Assembly: GCF_009734385.1 (NCBI RefSeq)
Contig: NZ_CP046452.1
Coordinates: forward strand, 1,054,001-1,118,000
Reading direction: 5' to 3'
From: Corynebacterium kalinowskii
Lineage (GTDB): Bacteria > Actinomycetota > Actinomycetes > Mycobacteriales > Mycobacteriaceae
Length of the DNA: 64,000 nucleotides
The notes under the pieces are model-generated. The model searched no databases. It had not been told where the DNA came from and saw only the letters and a program-made list of their open reading frames with translations. The stretch's first letter is position 1. Every line of letters begins with the position of its first letter. Shown piece by piece: positions 1 through 8,583 of this stretch. Position numbers and translations under genes: made by a program.

Positions 1-732
1 CGTCCGGACGGCGCGTTCAGAAACCTCACGGGCAAGGTACGGCACATCTGCGCTGGTGACGACGCCGCCTGCGCGGTCCAGCCGGATGGTTTGCTCGGGG
101 CGACCGGATCCTGGGCTAACGGGCACCTCGAAGAGTACGGCGAGGCAGCAACGCTCCAAAGCATGCTTTTCGACGGCAGCCTGCTCCGATCACTCGGCCC
201 CCACGCAGCCGCAATTGGTGTCGCACTCATCGCTGAAGACTTCTCGATGGCGGAAGAGCTCTTCGCCACAGCCGCGCACGCGCCCGGGCTGACTGAAGCA
301 CAATCCCTAGCCGTGCGACTGTTCGGGGCGGAGCTGATCGGGGCGAGTCGGAACCTGGACTCATTTGAAATTCCTGCCGATACTTATACCGGAAACTCCG
401 ACCTCGATCGGCTGCTCAATGTTTACCAAGCAACCCATGCCGAGCTTGGCTATGCGGCATCGATGCCCCGCAACCACTCCGCTTACTCAGGGGCCAACCG
501 TGACTACGTCCTCCAGATAAACGGTGCGCGTGTCGACGACTGGATCCAAGCCGACATGTTCAACGTGATTGCTGCTCAGATAGGGGATTCACGACGCGCA
601 GCTCCCGTGCCCTACTCCCAGCGCGACACTCTGTGGCAACGCTTTGGGCACTGGCAATGGAACGTGCTGCAGTGGTCGGTGGGGGCCGACCATCCGCTGG
701 CACGGCAGACGTGGGAGTTTTATGGGTTGTGA
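1..732 (+). CDS. Cutinase-like secreted hydrolase, C-terminal part (5' end outside window)
   Basis: The reading frame is open from the first base of the window, so the gene starts upstream; the TTG at 91 is only an internal codon. Near the window edge the translation reads HICAGDDAAC followed about 20 residues later by HLEEY. This resembles the end of the cutinase alpha/beta-hydrolase fold, where the catalytic Asp lies between two disulfide cysteines and the catalytic His follows in an HLxY context. The nucleophile serine would lie outside the window. About 190 residues follow the putative His, longer than a plain cutinase tail, and I do not recognise that extension. The family is secreted and acts on esters of the cell envelope or of the host; substrate is unknown here. 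Confidence 0.6.
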   Translation, partial: RPDGAFRNLTGKVRHICAGDDAACAVQPDGLLGATGSWANGHLEEYGEAATLQSMLFDGSLLRSLGPHAAAIGVALIAEDFSMAEELFATAAHAPGLTEAQSLAVRLFGAELIGASRNLDSFEIPADTYTGNSDLDRLLNVYQATHAELGYAASMPRNHSAYSGANRDYVLQINGARVDDWIQADMFNVIAAQIGDSRRAAPVPYSQRDTLWQRFGHWQWNVLQWSVGADHPLARQTWEFYGL

Positions 733-741
733 GTGTGCGAA

Positions 742-1206
742 CTATTCGCAGGCGACGCCGTCGCCATCTCGATCCAGTTTGGAAGAGTACCCCGGGCTGC
801 CCTTATACAGTGGGGCGGCTCCAGCTGCGCGCGCCTCTTTACAGCTTCCGTAGCTAGCCGCGGCAGGGGCAGGGGCTTGTGCTGGGGCTGGGGCTGGCGG
901 TGGAGGTGCAAAGAACTGCTGAGGTTGGGCAGGGTAGTCTTCGATTTTCTCTTCTACTACTGGAGCGGCCGCTGGGGCCGGGGCTGGAGGCTCGGCAGCA
1001 GGTGGTTGCTGCGAAGTCTGTGTGGATGATGAAGGTGGTTTGCTGCTCGATTGTGGAGTGCTGGAAGGAGATTTGGTGACCTCGACGGTCTTTGTCGTTT
1101 CGACAGTAGTGGTGATCTCGACGGTTTTGGGTTCCGGAGTCGATTCGCAGGCGGAAATCGTCACAGCGGCCAAGCAGCTCAAAGTAACACACAGGTATCG
1201 TTTCAT
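742..1206 (-). CDS. Lipoprotein with C-terminal excalibur calcium-binding domain
   Basis: This 154-residue protein has a lipoprotein signal peptide with the lipobox ISAC and lipidation Cys at residue 20. A long Thr/Ser/Pro/Ala-rich linker, poor in structure and typical of a wall-spanning stalk, takes up residues 24-118. The last about 35 residues form an excalibur motif: SCKEARAAG, then DRDGDGVACE. The DxDxDG loop is the presumed Ca2+ ligand set and two cysteines bracket it. Family knowledge: excalibur domains occur in surface proteins of Gram-positive bacteria; their function is unclear. The gene is convergent with the cutinase-like gene, with 9 bases between stops. Start is the ATG at 1206. 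Confidence 0.8.
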   Translation of the reverse strand: MKRYLCVTLSCLAAVTISACESTPEPKTVEITTTVETTKTVEVTKSPSSTPQSSSKPPSSSTQTSQQPPAAEPPAPAPAAAPVVEEKIEDYPAQPQQFFAPPPPAPAPAQAPAPAAASYGSCKEARAAGAAPLYKGSPGYSSKLDRDGDGVACE

Positions 1207-1326
1207 AATCTGAGCATATCTTTGGACGTAGAAAGTTTCTCGTTAAGAGATATTAACTGGTCTATATCAGTCAAGAGGGCTCGGAACACGGTGAAAACAT
1301 AAAACCCGCTCTCAGCGAGCGGGTAA

Positions 1327-1403
1327 TGGTGCCCCTGGTGAGACTCGAACTCACACTGCACGGGTTTTGAATCCGTTTCCTCTGCCAATTGGGATACAGG
1401 GGC
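1327..1403 (-). tRNA. tRNA-Leu(CAA), short variable loop, encoded CCA
   Basis: Read on the minus strand the acceptor arms GCCCCTG (1397-1403) and CAGGGGC (1331-1337) pair fully and are followed by A and an encoded CCA (1327-1330). The T arm is GTGAG-TTCGAGT-CTCAC. The anticodon loop TTCAAAA gives anticodon CAA, which reads UUG leucine codons. The anticodon stem ACGGA/CCCGT has an A-C mismatch next to the loop. The variable loop is only about 5 nt (GCAGT), unlike the long arm of normal class II leucine tRNAs. From memory, a tRNA of this type annotated leuX lies near polA in Mycobacterium tuberculosis, which fits the position here. Confidence 0.8.
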
Positions 1404-1463
1404 CTGCGGAGAAATATTAGCCGATAGCAGGCCGACAAATAAAATCGCCTAGACTTGAGTGCC

Positions 1464-4082
1464 ATGAAGCTGATGTTGATCGATGGCCATTCAATGGCTT
1501 TCCGCGCGTTTTATGCCCTTCCTGCCGAGAATTTTTCCACCACCGGCGGGCAGCACACGAACGCGGTGTATGGCTTCTTGTCCATGCTGTCGAACCTGCT
1601 CAGCGAGGAAAAACCAGATCACATCGCCGTAGCATTCGATGTTGGACGCAAGACCTTCCGCACGGAGAAATTCCCGGAGTATAAGGCGCAGCGCGAGGCT
1701 GCTCCAGAGGAATTCCGTGGCCAGGTCGAGCTGATCGAAAACATCCTGCACACGCTCGGTATCACCACGATCAAGCAGGAGAATTTCGAAGCGGACGACA
1801 TCATCGCCACGCTCGCCACGGCGGCCAAGCCTCTGGGCTTTGAGACGTTCATCGTCACCGGCGACCGCGATTCTTTCCAGCTGATCAATGACACCACCAC
1901 GGTGCTCTATCCGATGCGCGGCGTGTCCACCCTCGTCCGCTTCACCCCGTCTGCTGTCGAGGAGAAGTACGGCCTGACTCCTGCCCAGTACCCGGAGTTT
2001 GCGGCGCTGCGTGGCGACCCTTCCGATAACCTCCCGAACGTCCCAGGAGTGGGGGAGAAGACCGCCACCAAGTGGATCCAGCAGTACGACACGATCGACA
2101 ACCTCGTGGCGCACGCCGACGATATCAAGGGCAAGGCTGGCGACGCGTTCCGCGAACGCATCGAACAGGTGAAAATGAACCGCGAACTCACCGAAATGGT
2201 CAAGGACATGGAGCTGCCCGTCAGCCCCGACCAGCTCGATTTCCAGCAAGCCAATGTCACCGAGATCGCCGAAAAGTTCGATGAGCTGCAGTTCGGCACG
2301 AACCTGCGCGAACGAGTCCTCGCCGTAGTCAAAGCCGACATCCAACAGGCACCCGTCACAGAGCTCTCTGAAGTGGTCGTCGACAAGGCAGCCCTCACCG
2401 AGTGGCTCCCGCGCGGGCCTATCGCGGTGGCGGTGACGGGTGTCGCAAAGCCAGGTGAGGGGGACGCGCACCAGCTCGCGCTTATCGATGCCCACCGCCA
2501 CGCCCTGCTCGTCGACCTAGCAGAACTGACCGAGGAAGACGATCGCGCCCTCGGCGAATGGCTGGCCTCCGAGGAGCCCAAGTTCTTCCACGATGCGAAG
2601 GCTGCCTGGCACATGCTGGCTGGTCGTGGCTACGAGTTGAACGGCATCGCGCACGACACCGCCTTGGCTGCCTATTTGCTGCGTCCGGGCCAGCGCACCT
2701 ACGCCTTGTCTGACGTGTATCAGCGCCACTTAAAGAAGCAGTTAGCAGCGGACTCGGAACAGCTGTCCCTGCTGTCTGACAACACTAAGCTCGTGGATCA
2801 CGCCGCGGCGATCTGGGAGCTGGCCGAACAGCTGACACAAGAGTTGCAAGACATTGAGTCTTACGAGCTATACCAGTCGTTGGAGCTGCCGCTCGTCAGC
2901 ATTCTTGCGCGCATGGAAGCCGCCGGCATTGCGGTGTCCGTGGCTGCGTTGGAGGAACAGCGGGACACCTTCGTGGAGATGGTTGCAGACGAGGAAACCG
3001 CAGCCCGCGAGCTCGCCGGCGACCCGACGTTGAACCTGTCCTCGCCGAAGCAGCTGCAGGTGGTGCTATTTGAGACGCTCGGCATGCCCAAGACGAAAAA
3101 GACGAAGACCGGCTACTCGACCGCTGCCAAGGAAATCGAGACGCTCGCCGTCAACCATCCGCACCCGTTCTTGGATCACCTGCTCGCGCACCGCGAGTAC
3201 CAGAAGATGAAGACTACTTTGGACGGTTTGATCAAGGCCGTGTCCTCTGACGGGCGTATCCACACCACCTTCAATCAGATGGTGGCCTCCACCGGGCGTC
3301 TGTCTTCGACTGACCCGAACCTGCAGAACATCCCGGTGCGCACCCCGGCCGGCCGTCGCATCCGCGCTGCCTTCCAGGTCGGCTCCGGCTTTGAGACGCT
3401 GCTTACCGCCGACTACTCGCAGATCGAAATGCGCGTCATGGCCCACCTGTCCCAAGACCCCGGGCTCATCTCCGCTTACAAAGCCGGCGAAGACCTGCAT
3501 AACTACGTCGGCTCCCGCGTCTTCGACGTTCCCGTCTCCGAGGTCACTCCAGAGCTGCGCCGCCGCGTCAAAGCCATGTCCTACGGCCTGGTCTACGGCC
3601 TCTCCGCCTTCGGACTCTCCGGCCAACTCGACATCTCGCCCGGCGAAGCGAAAAAGATCATGGACGCCTACTTCGAACGCTTCGGCGGCGTTCGAGACTA
3701 TCTCACACAAGTGGTTGAGCAAGCGCGTATCGACGGCTACACCTCCACACTGTTCGGCCGCCGGCGCTACCTGCCAGAGCTTATGTCCGATAACCGAGTC
3801 GCCCGCGAAAACGCCGAGCGCGCTGCGCTCAACGCGCCGATCCAGGGCACTGCTGCTGACATCATCAAGGTGGCCATGATCCGCGTAGCCGCCGCGTTGG
3901 AAGGAATGAAGTCCCGCATGCTGCTGCAGGTCCACGACGAACTCGTGGTGGAAGTGGCTCCTGGGGAGCTGTCTGACGTGCAGTCGATTCTCGAACGCGA
4001 AATGAACGCCGCGATCACCCTGTCCGTGCCTTTGGAAGTATCCGCTGGGCACGGCGAGAACTGGGACGAGGCGGCGCACTAA
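1464..4082 (+). CDS. polA: DNA polymerase I
   Basis: PolA fills gaps and removes RNA primers in repair and lagging-strand synthesis. Domains in order: an N-terminal 5'-3' exonuclease with helix-hairpin-helix (about residues 1-290), a degenerate 3'-5' exonuclease-like domain (about 300-480), and the polymerase domain. Polymerase motif A DYSQIEMR lies near residue 650, motif B RRRVKAMSYGLVYG near 700 and motif C VHDELVVEV near 823. The proofreading DxE motif is not visible in the middle domain, so it is probably inactive, as in other actinobacterial PolA. I chose the ATG at 1464, giving MKLMLIDGHSMAFRAF; a TTG at 1455 would add three residues. There is little Shine-Dalgarno sequence and a TAGACT hexamer lies at 1450-1455, so a leaderless or near-leaderless mRNA is possible. 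Confidence 0.97.
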   Translation: MKLMLIDGHSMAFRAFYALPAENFSTTGGQHTNAVYGFLSMLSNLLSEEKPDHIAVAFDVGRKTFRTEKFPEYKAQREAAPEEFRGQVELIENILHTLGITTIKQENFEADDIIATLATAAKPLGFETFIVTGDRDSFQLINDTTTVLYPMRGVSTLVRFTPSAVEEKYGLTPAQYPEFAALRGDPSDNLPNVPGVGEKTATKWIQQYDTIDNLVAHADDIKGKAGDAFRERIEQVKMNRELTEMVKDMELPVSPDQLDFQQANVTEIAEKFDELQFGTNLRERVLAVVKADIQQAPVTELSEVVVDKAALTEWLPRGPIAVAVTGVAKPGEGDAHQLALIDAHRHALLVDLAELTEEDDRALGEWLASEEPKFFHDAKAAWHMLAGRGYELNGIAHDTALAAYLLRPGQRTYALSDVYQRHLKKQLAADSEQLSLLSDNTKLVDHAAAIWELAEQLTQELQDIESYELYQSLELPLVSILARMEAAGIAVSVAALEEQRDTFVEMVADEETAARELAGDPTLNLSSPKQLQVVLFETLGMPKTKKTKTGYSTAAKEIETLAVNHPHPFLDHLLAHREYQKMKTTLDGLIKAVSSDGRIHTTFNQMVASTGRLSSTDPNLQNIPVRTPAGRRIRAAFQVGSGFETLLTADYSQIEMRVMAHLSQDPGLISAYKAGEDLHNYVGSRVFDVPVSEVTPELRRRVKAMSYGLVYGLSAFGLSGQLDISPGEAKKIMDAYFERFGGVRDYLTQVVEQARIDGYTSTLFGRRRYLPELMSDNRVARENAERAALNAPIQGTAADIIKVAMIRVAAALEGMKSRMLLQVHDELVVEVAPGELSDVQSILEREMNAAITLSVPLEVSAGHGENWDEAAH

Positions 4083-4092
4083 GCCTGATGGT

Positions 4093-4373
4093 ATGAGCAT
4101 CGAACTTCGTCCCGCTCGCGGCACAGACCTTGCTTCCTTGACTCAGATTTTCGCCCAATCTTTTCAGGAAACTATGCAATGGGAATGAGTAGTGCCAACT
4201 CTGGCTACGCGTACGAAGATTCTGTTTCGTCTCATGCTGAAACACGTCTTCAAGTACGGGAGACTCAAGGTGAGTTGGTGGGTGTCCAGTACGTGCACGT
4301 GCCTTATCAGTACTTAACTGGTGTGGCAGTGGCTCCGAATTTTCTTACAATGTTGGCTCTGGAGGCCCTCTGA
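4093..4373 (+). pseudogene. GNAT-family N-acetyltransferase remnant
   Basis: An ATG at 4093 opens a 31-residue frame (MSIELRPARGTDL...) typical of a GNAT N-terminus, stopped by TGA at 4186. The same frame continues past the stop with plausible GNAT helix sequence (TLATRTKILFRLMLKHVF). The next recognisable part, GELVGVQY ... LTGVAVAPNF (the beta4 strand leading into the acetyl-CoA site), is in another frame and ends at 4373 before the rest of the fold. So there is at least one nonsense codon, one frameshift and loss of the C-terminus. It lies 10 bases after polA. What the intact enzyme acetylated is not evident. Confidence 0.65.
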
Positions 4374-4465
4374 TCGGTGTGATGCGGTATCCCCGCAATT
4401 TCAAATGGCCTACCTATCAAAACTCTACTAGCATGATGAAAAAATTATGGAAATGGAGTTTTGGT

Positions 4466-5605
4466 ATGAGCTTTCGCACAGTTGTTGCCGGGATCTTCGT
4501 AGCGAGTTTCACTCTCGTTGGGTGTAATTTTTCCGCCGGTGATGAGGTGAAACCAGCCGCAAAACTCAACGTCAATGACGTAGTTCGCTTGTGTGAAAAC
4601 GCAATGAACACCGAACTCGAAGCGCTTTCAGACCGCAAAAGCTCCCCAATGCTCCTGAGCGCCAGCATTTCTGAGTCTGAAATCACTGCCGACGGCTTCG
4701 ACGGAAAAATCTCTGGTACCGCGACCGGAAAAGGTTCCCTATCGGAGAATTTCGAACTCGAATGCAAGATGAATGGTGACGGGGGCGACGTGAAGGTCAC
4801 ATTGCCGGTGAAGCCCAAGACTACGAGTACCAAGGCCAAACCTAAGCCGACAACGACGACAGCTAAACCTAAGTCAAAATCTAACGACAAAGACATCGAC
4901 CGAACCAAAGTCGACCCAGAGCACGATAAGTCCGGCGAACGCGGACGTGACGATAACCTCGGCATCCTGTACCACAACTCTGTGGACTGGGAGTTCCTGC
5001 GCTACCCGGAGAAGGTGCAGCCAGGTGTGAAGATCTACAACGTGCAGGCCCAGGCTTCCTGTTCGGCAGGTTTCCTGGCGCGAGAGAAAGACAAGAAGAC
5101 GCTTTACCTAATTACTGCAGGGCACTGTGGCAAGAAGGGTGATGAATTCGCGATCGTCAACAAGGAAGGGAAGGCGCGTAAGTTCGGAACAATGGCCGCG
5201 TCCTTGGTCGACCGAGATGCCGTAGGAGCGATCGAGGGGCTCGATATTGGCTTGATCGAAATCAGCGATCCTAACCTCGTGAGCCCTAAGCTGCCGACTT
5301 CCTACGAGCTTAAAGGATGGATGTCCCCGGAGAAGGCGTTGGAGGGAGAGAATCCGATTTGTCACCTAGGGGCCACAACCGGGTACTCGTGCGGTGTACC
5401 TGTCTCTATCGACAAAGACGGCCAGTTTTACGCGCGTGGAATCTACGATCGTGGAGACTCCGGTGGAGCCGTGTTCGCATTGTCGAAGGATGGTGCCTGG
5501 GCTGTCGGTGTCGCCTCTCGAGTATCCGATGCCAACAAGACCAAGGGCGGCATCATGGGCATCTCTGACGCGCTGAAAGGATGGAATCTCGCGCTACTGG
5601 GGTAA
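4466..5605 (+). CDS. Trypsin-like (S1 family) serine protease lipoprotein
   Basis: A predicted lipoprotein of 379 residues: the N-terminus is a signal peptide ending in LVGC. Residues about 25-110 form an unrecognised region, followed by a Lys/Pro/Thr-rich linker, then a chymotrypsin-fold domain. The triad is visible: His in TAGHC (about residue 218), Asp in GLDIGLIE (about 259) and Ser in RGDSGGAVF (about 331). It probably cleaves proteins outside the membrane; substrate unknown. I chose the ATG at 4466 because TGGAG lies 7-11 bases upstream; ATGs at 4435/4438 would lengthen the signal peptide. The stop region overlaps the convergent methyltransferase by 12 bases. Confidence 0.85.
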   Translation: MSFRTVVAGIFVASFTLVGCNFSAGDEVKPAAKLNVNDVVRLCENAMNTELEALSDRKSSPMLLSASISESEITADGFDGKISGTATGKGSLSENFELECKMNGDGGDVKVTLPVKPKTTSTKAKPKPTTTTAKPKSKSNDKDIDRTKVDPEHDKSGERGRDDNLGILYHNSVDWEFLRYPEKVQPGVKIYNVQAQASCSAGFLAREKDKKTLYLITAGHCGKKGDEFAIVNKEGKARKFGTMAASLVDRDAVGAIEGLDIGLIEISDPNLVSPKLPTSYELKGWMSPEKALEGENPICHLGATTGYSCGVPVSIDKDGQFYARGIYDRGDSGGAVFALSKDGAWAVGVASRVSDANKTKGGIMGISDALKGWNLALLG

Positions 5606-6319
5606 GTGCGCAACAAAGATGGCGGTGCCGGGAAAAATCTTGCCCCTTTTCGACGACCATTGGCCCCAATTCTCGGTGAGATCCTCCGGCCATTCGGGTT
5701 CCAACAAATCATCCAGCACGAAACCTGCGTGAAGGAGTTCCCGAATCCGGTCGCCAAGGGTACGGTGCTGCTCCGCGTACGTGAGCCGCTCACCCTCAAA
5801 TTCGGTGTAGCCTGAGCGGTCAAAGTAGCTGTACTGAACGGCAAAAGAGTCAGGATCATCGGCGAAAATCCACCGCATCGGGTGGTTGATGGCCATAACA
5901 AACCGGCCGCCAGGTTTGAGTACTCGTGCCGCTTCTTGCAGGACCGTCAGAGAGGACTCTACAAAGGGGATCGCGCCGAACGCGGAAAACACGATGTCGA
6001 AGGAGTCGTCCGTAAAGGGGAAGCTCAAGGCATCGGCTTGGACGAGATTACCTGTGCCTCGCTGTAACATTCCCATAGAAATATCGAAACCCACTGCGAG
6101 CTCGGCTCTATCGCGAAGCCAAGTCGAACATGGGGCAGAGCCGCAGCCAATTTCGAGTATGCGCTTGCCTGTGACGTCGCCAAGCAAACGTGCGTCCTTT
6201 TCGTGCAGCATTTCGGGGCACCAATAAAAGGAAGAAAGGTACGCAGAATGTGACTGGTGGTAATCATGTGCATCCTGGTCCCACCAGGTGCGATTAGCGT
6301 CAGAGAAGGTATTTGACAT
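5594..6319 (-). CDS. Class I SAM-dependent methyltransferase
   Basis: A 241-residue protein with the Rossmann-type SAM site: motif I ILEIGCGSAPCSTWL (near residue 54), an acidic residue after strand 2 (VGFDIS), motif DSFDIVFSAFGAIPF and the post-motif ARVLKPGGRFVMAI. The layout is that of the Methyltransf_11 group, which modifies small molecules, lipids or quinones; the substrate cannot be read from sequence. Similar proteins are widespread single-copy genes in corynebacteria and mycobacteria. It is read divergently from rpsA, sharing a 175-base intergenic region, and is convergent with the protease lipoprotein. Confidence 0.88.
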   Translation of the reverse strand: MSNTFSDANRTWWDQDAHDYHQSHSAYLSSFYWCPEMLHEKDARLLGDVTGKRILEIGCGSAPCSTWLRDRAELAVGFDISMGMLQRGTGNLVQADALSFPFTDDSFDIVFSAFGAIPFVESSLTVLQEAARVLKPGGRFVMAINHPMRWIFADDPDSFAVQYSYFDRSGYTEFEGERLTYAEQHRTLGDRIRELLHAGFVLDDLLEPEWPEDLTENWGQWSSKRGKIFPGTAIFVAHLPQ

Positions 6320-6494
6320 GCATCACTTCCTATTTGATTCTGCAGGTGAAAGGGGCTAATGTTTTTGGAGCGTGTCGGCATAAGCGTGTGGTGGATGCTC
6401 TATAGGAAAGTATCATGCCCTCGTTCTTGCAGTTCAGGCGCGCAGATCCCCTGTCCATTTTCGATTTCCTATAAGCTTTCGGAGCTATTAACAC

Positions 6495-7952
6495 ATGCCC
6501 AACCACAACGTTCCTCAGGTAGCCATCAACGACATCGGCACCGCTGAGGATTTCCTCGCAGCGATCGACGCAACCATCAAGTACTTCAACGATGGCGACA
6601 TTGTTGAGGGTACCGTCGTCAAGGTCGATCACGACGAGGTCCTGCTCGATATCGGATACAAGACCGAAGGTGTCATTCCGTCCCGCGAGCTCTCCATCAA
6701 GCATGACGTTGACCCGGACGATGTTGTCCAGGTTGGCGACCAGATCGACGCCCTCGTCCTCACCAAGGAAGACAAGGAAGGTCGTCTGATCCTGTCCAAG
6801 AAGCGCGCACAGTACGAGCGTGCATGGGGCGCCATCGAGGAGCTCAAGGAGAAGGACGAGCCAGTCACCGGTACCGTTATCGAGGTTGTCAAGGGCGGCC
6901 TGATCCTGGACATCGGTCTGCGCGGCTTCCTGCCAGCATCCCTCGTTGAGATGCGTCGCGTTCGCGACCTTGATCCATACATCGGTCAGCAGATCGAAGC
7001 CAAGATCATCGAGCTGGACAAGCACCGCAACAACGTTGTGCTTTCCCGCCGTGCATGGCTCGAGCAGACCCAGTCCGAGGTACGCTCCGAGTTCCTCGCA
7101 CAGCTGCAGAAGGGCCAGGTCCGCAAGGGCGTCGTCTCCTCCATCGTCAACTTCGGCGCATTCGTCGACCTTGGCGGCGTAGACGGTCTGGTTCACGTTT
7201 CCGAGCTGTCTTGGAAGCACATCGACCACCCATCTGAGGTTGTCACCGTTGGCGACGAAGTCACCGTTGAGGTCATCGACGTTGTTCTCGAGCGCGAGCG
7301 CGTCTCCCTGTCCCTGAAGGCTACCCAGGAAGATCCATGGCGCGTCTTCGCACGCACCCACGCTGTGGGCCAGATCGTGCCAGGTAAGGTCACCAAGCTC
7401 GTCCCATTCGGTGCATTCGTTCGCGTTGAAGAGGGCATCGAGGGCCTAGTCCACATCTCCGAGCTGGCTGAGCGCCACGTTGAGGTTCCAGACCAGGTCG
7501 TCACCGTTGGCGACGAAGCAATGGTCAAGGTCATCGACATCGACCTCGAGCGTCGTCGTATCTCCCTCTCCCTCAAGCAGGCTGATGAGGACTACACCGA
7601 AGAGTTCGACCCATCCAAGTACGGCATGGCTGACTCCTACGACGAGCAGGGCAACTACATCTTCCCTGAAGGCTTCGACCCAGAGACCAACGAATGGCTC
7701 GAAGGCTTCGAAGAGCAGCGCGCAGAGTGGGAGGCTCGCTACGCAGAGTCCGAGCGTCGCCACCAGCTGCACACCGTTCAGATCGAGAAGAACCGTGCCG
7801 CCGCCGCTGAGGCTGCAGAAGCTGCCCCAGCAAACTACTCTTCCGAAGCAGCTTCCTCCTCCGAAGACGAAGCACCAGCAGAAGAGACCGCAGGCTCCCT
7901 CGCATCCGACGAGCAGCTCGCTGCTCTCCGCGAGAAGCTCGCAGGCAACTAG
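6495..7952 (+). CDS. rpsA: 30S ribosomal protein S1
   Basis: S1 binds mRNA and helps initiation on the 30S subunit. The 485-residue protein has four S1 (OB-fold) repeats, about residues 36-105, 121-187, 208-276 and 293-362, each with VVKVDHDEVLLDIG-like or SIVNFGAFVDLG-like cores. A charged, Ala/Glu-rich tail follows from about 370. Four repeats is the usual actinobacterial form, against six in E. coli. Codon use is strongly biased (gca, gtt, ctc preferred), as expected for a highly expressed gene. A TATAAG hexamer at 6470-6475 is a candidate -10 element, leaving a leader of about 13 bases; CGGAG at 6479-6483 can serve as ribosome binding site. Confidence 0.97.
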   Translation: MPNHNVPQVAINDIGTAEDFLAAIDATIKYFNDGDIVEGTVVKVDHDEVLLDIGYKTEGVIPSRELSIKHDVDPDDVVQVGDQIDALVLTKEDKEGRLILSKKRAQYERAWGAIEELKEKDEPVTGTVIEVVKGGLILDIGLRGFLPASLVEMRRVRDLDPYIGQQIEAKIIELDKHRNNVVLSRRAWLEQTQSEVRSEFLAQLQKGQVRKGVVSSIVNFGAFVDLGGVDGLVHVSELSWKHIDHPSEVVTVGDEVTVEVIDVVLERERVSLSLKATQEDPWRVFARTHAVGQIVPGKVTKLVPFGAFVRVEEGIEGLVHISELAERHVEVPDQVVTVGDEAMVKVIDIDLERRRISLSLKQADEDYTEEFDPSKYGMADSYDEQGNYIFPEGFDPETNEWLEGFEEQRAEWEARYAESERRHQLHTVQIEKNRAAAAEAAEAAPANYSSEAASSSEDEAPAEETAGSLASDEQLAALREKLAGN

Positions 7953-7966
7953 TTTCTAGCTCCACA

Positions 7967-7999
7967 TAGCCCGGCCCTTTGGCCGGGCTATTGTTGTTT
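7967..7999 (+). terminator. Rho-independent terminator after rpsA
   Basis: TAGCCCGGCC (7967-7976) and GGCCGGGCTA (7981-7990) are perfect complements with a CTTT loop, followed by a T-rich tail. It ends the rpsA transcript just before coaE, whose ATG follows at 8002. Confidence 0.9.
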
Positions 8000-8001
8000 C
8001 T

Positions 8002-8583
8002 ATGCTACGAATCGGACTCACCGGAGGCATCGGCTCCGGCAAATCAACAGTCGCCTCATTACTCGAAGCCCGCGGATTCCCCGTCATCGACGCCGACCAA
8101 ATCGCCCGCGACATCATCCCGTCGGTGCTTCCACAACTCGTGGAGGCCTTCGGCGACACCATCCTCGACGGTGACGAACTGAACCGGGCAGAACTCGCGC
8201 GGCTCGCTTTCGCCAGCTCGGAGAAGACCAAGCTGCTCAACAGCATCACGCACCCCAAAATCCGGTCAGAGACGGCTCTGGCCTTTAAGGAAGCGGAAGC
8301 TGCCGGTGAGGAAGCGGTTATCTATGACATGCCTCTTTTGGTGGATCAGGGCCTGCACGAGGACATGGACTTGGTAGTTGTCGTCACCGTCGAGCCTGAG
8401 GCTCGGGTTCAACGCCTTATCAGGCGTGGTCTGACGGAAGCCGATGCACGCAAACGCATGGCGGCTCAGATTTGTGACGAGCAACGCAATTCTGCAGCCG
8501 ATGTCTTAATTGACAATAATGGTCTCATGATGGACTTGGTCCCTCAGATAGACGCGTTAGAGGAGAGGATTCGCAATGCTTAG
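8002..8583 (+). CDS. coaE: Dephospho-CoA kinase
   Basis: CoaE phosphorylates dephospho-CoA at the 3'-OH of the ribose, the last step of coenzyme A synthesis. Seen: the P-loop GLTGGIGSGKST at the N-terminus, DADQIARD after it, DMPLLVDQGL, and the LID-like stretch RVQRLIRRGLTEADARKRM. At 193 residues it is the plain kinase and lacks the C-terminal GrpB-like domain fused in mycobacteria. The ATG at 8002 follows the rpsA terminator by a few bases, which suggests a very short leader or a start inside the terminator region. The 3' end overlaps the next gene by 8 bases. Confidence 0.95.
   Translation: MLRIGLTGGIGSGKSTVASLLEARGFPVIDADQIARDIIPSVLPQLVEAFGDTILDGDELNRAELARLAFASSEKTKLLNSITHPKIRSETALAFKEAEAAGEEAVIYDMPLLVDQGLHEDMDLVVVVTVEPEARVQRLIRRGLTEADARKRMAAQICDEQRNSAADVLIDNNGLMMDLVPQIDALEERIRNA

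Noticed and set aside
1491..2501. 336-residue open frame antisense to polA
   Set aside because: It mirrors the codon pattern of polA, has no ribosome binding site or known domain and lies wholly inside a certain gene. The same holds for the long antisense frame at 3066-4124.
6330..7361. 343-residue open frame antisense to rpsA
   Set aside because: Its composition (Leu, Asp, Val runs) is a shadow of the repeated S1 domains on the other strand.
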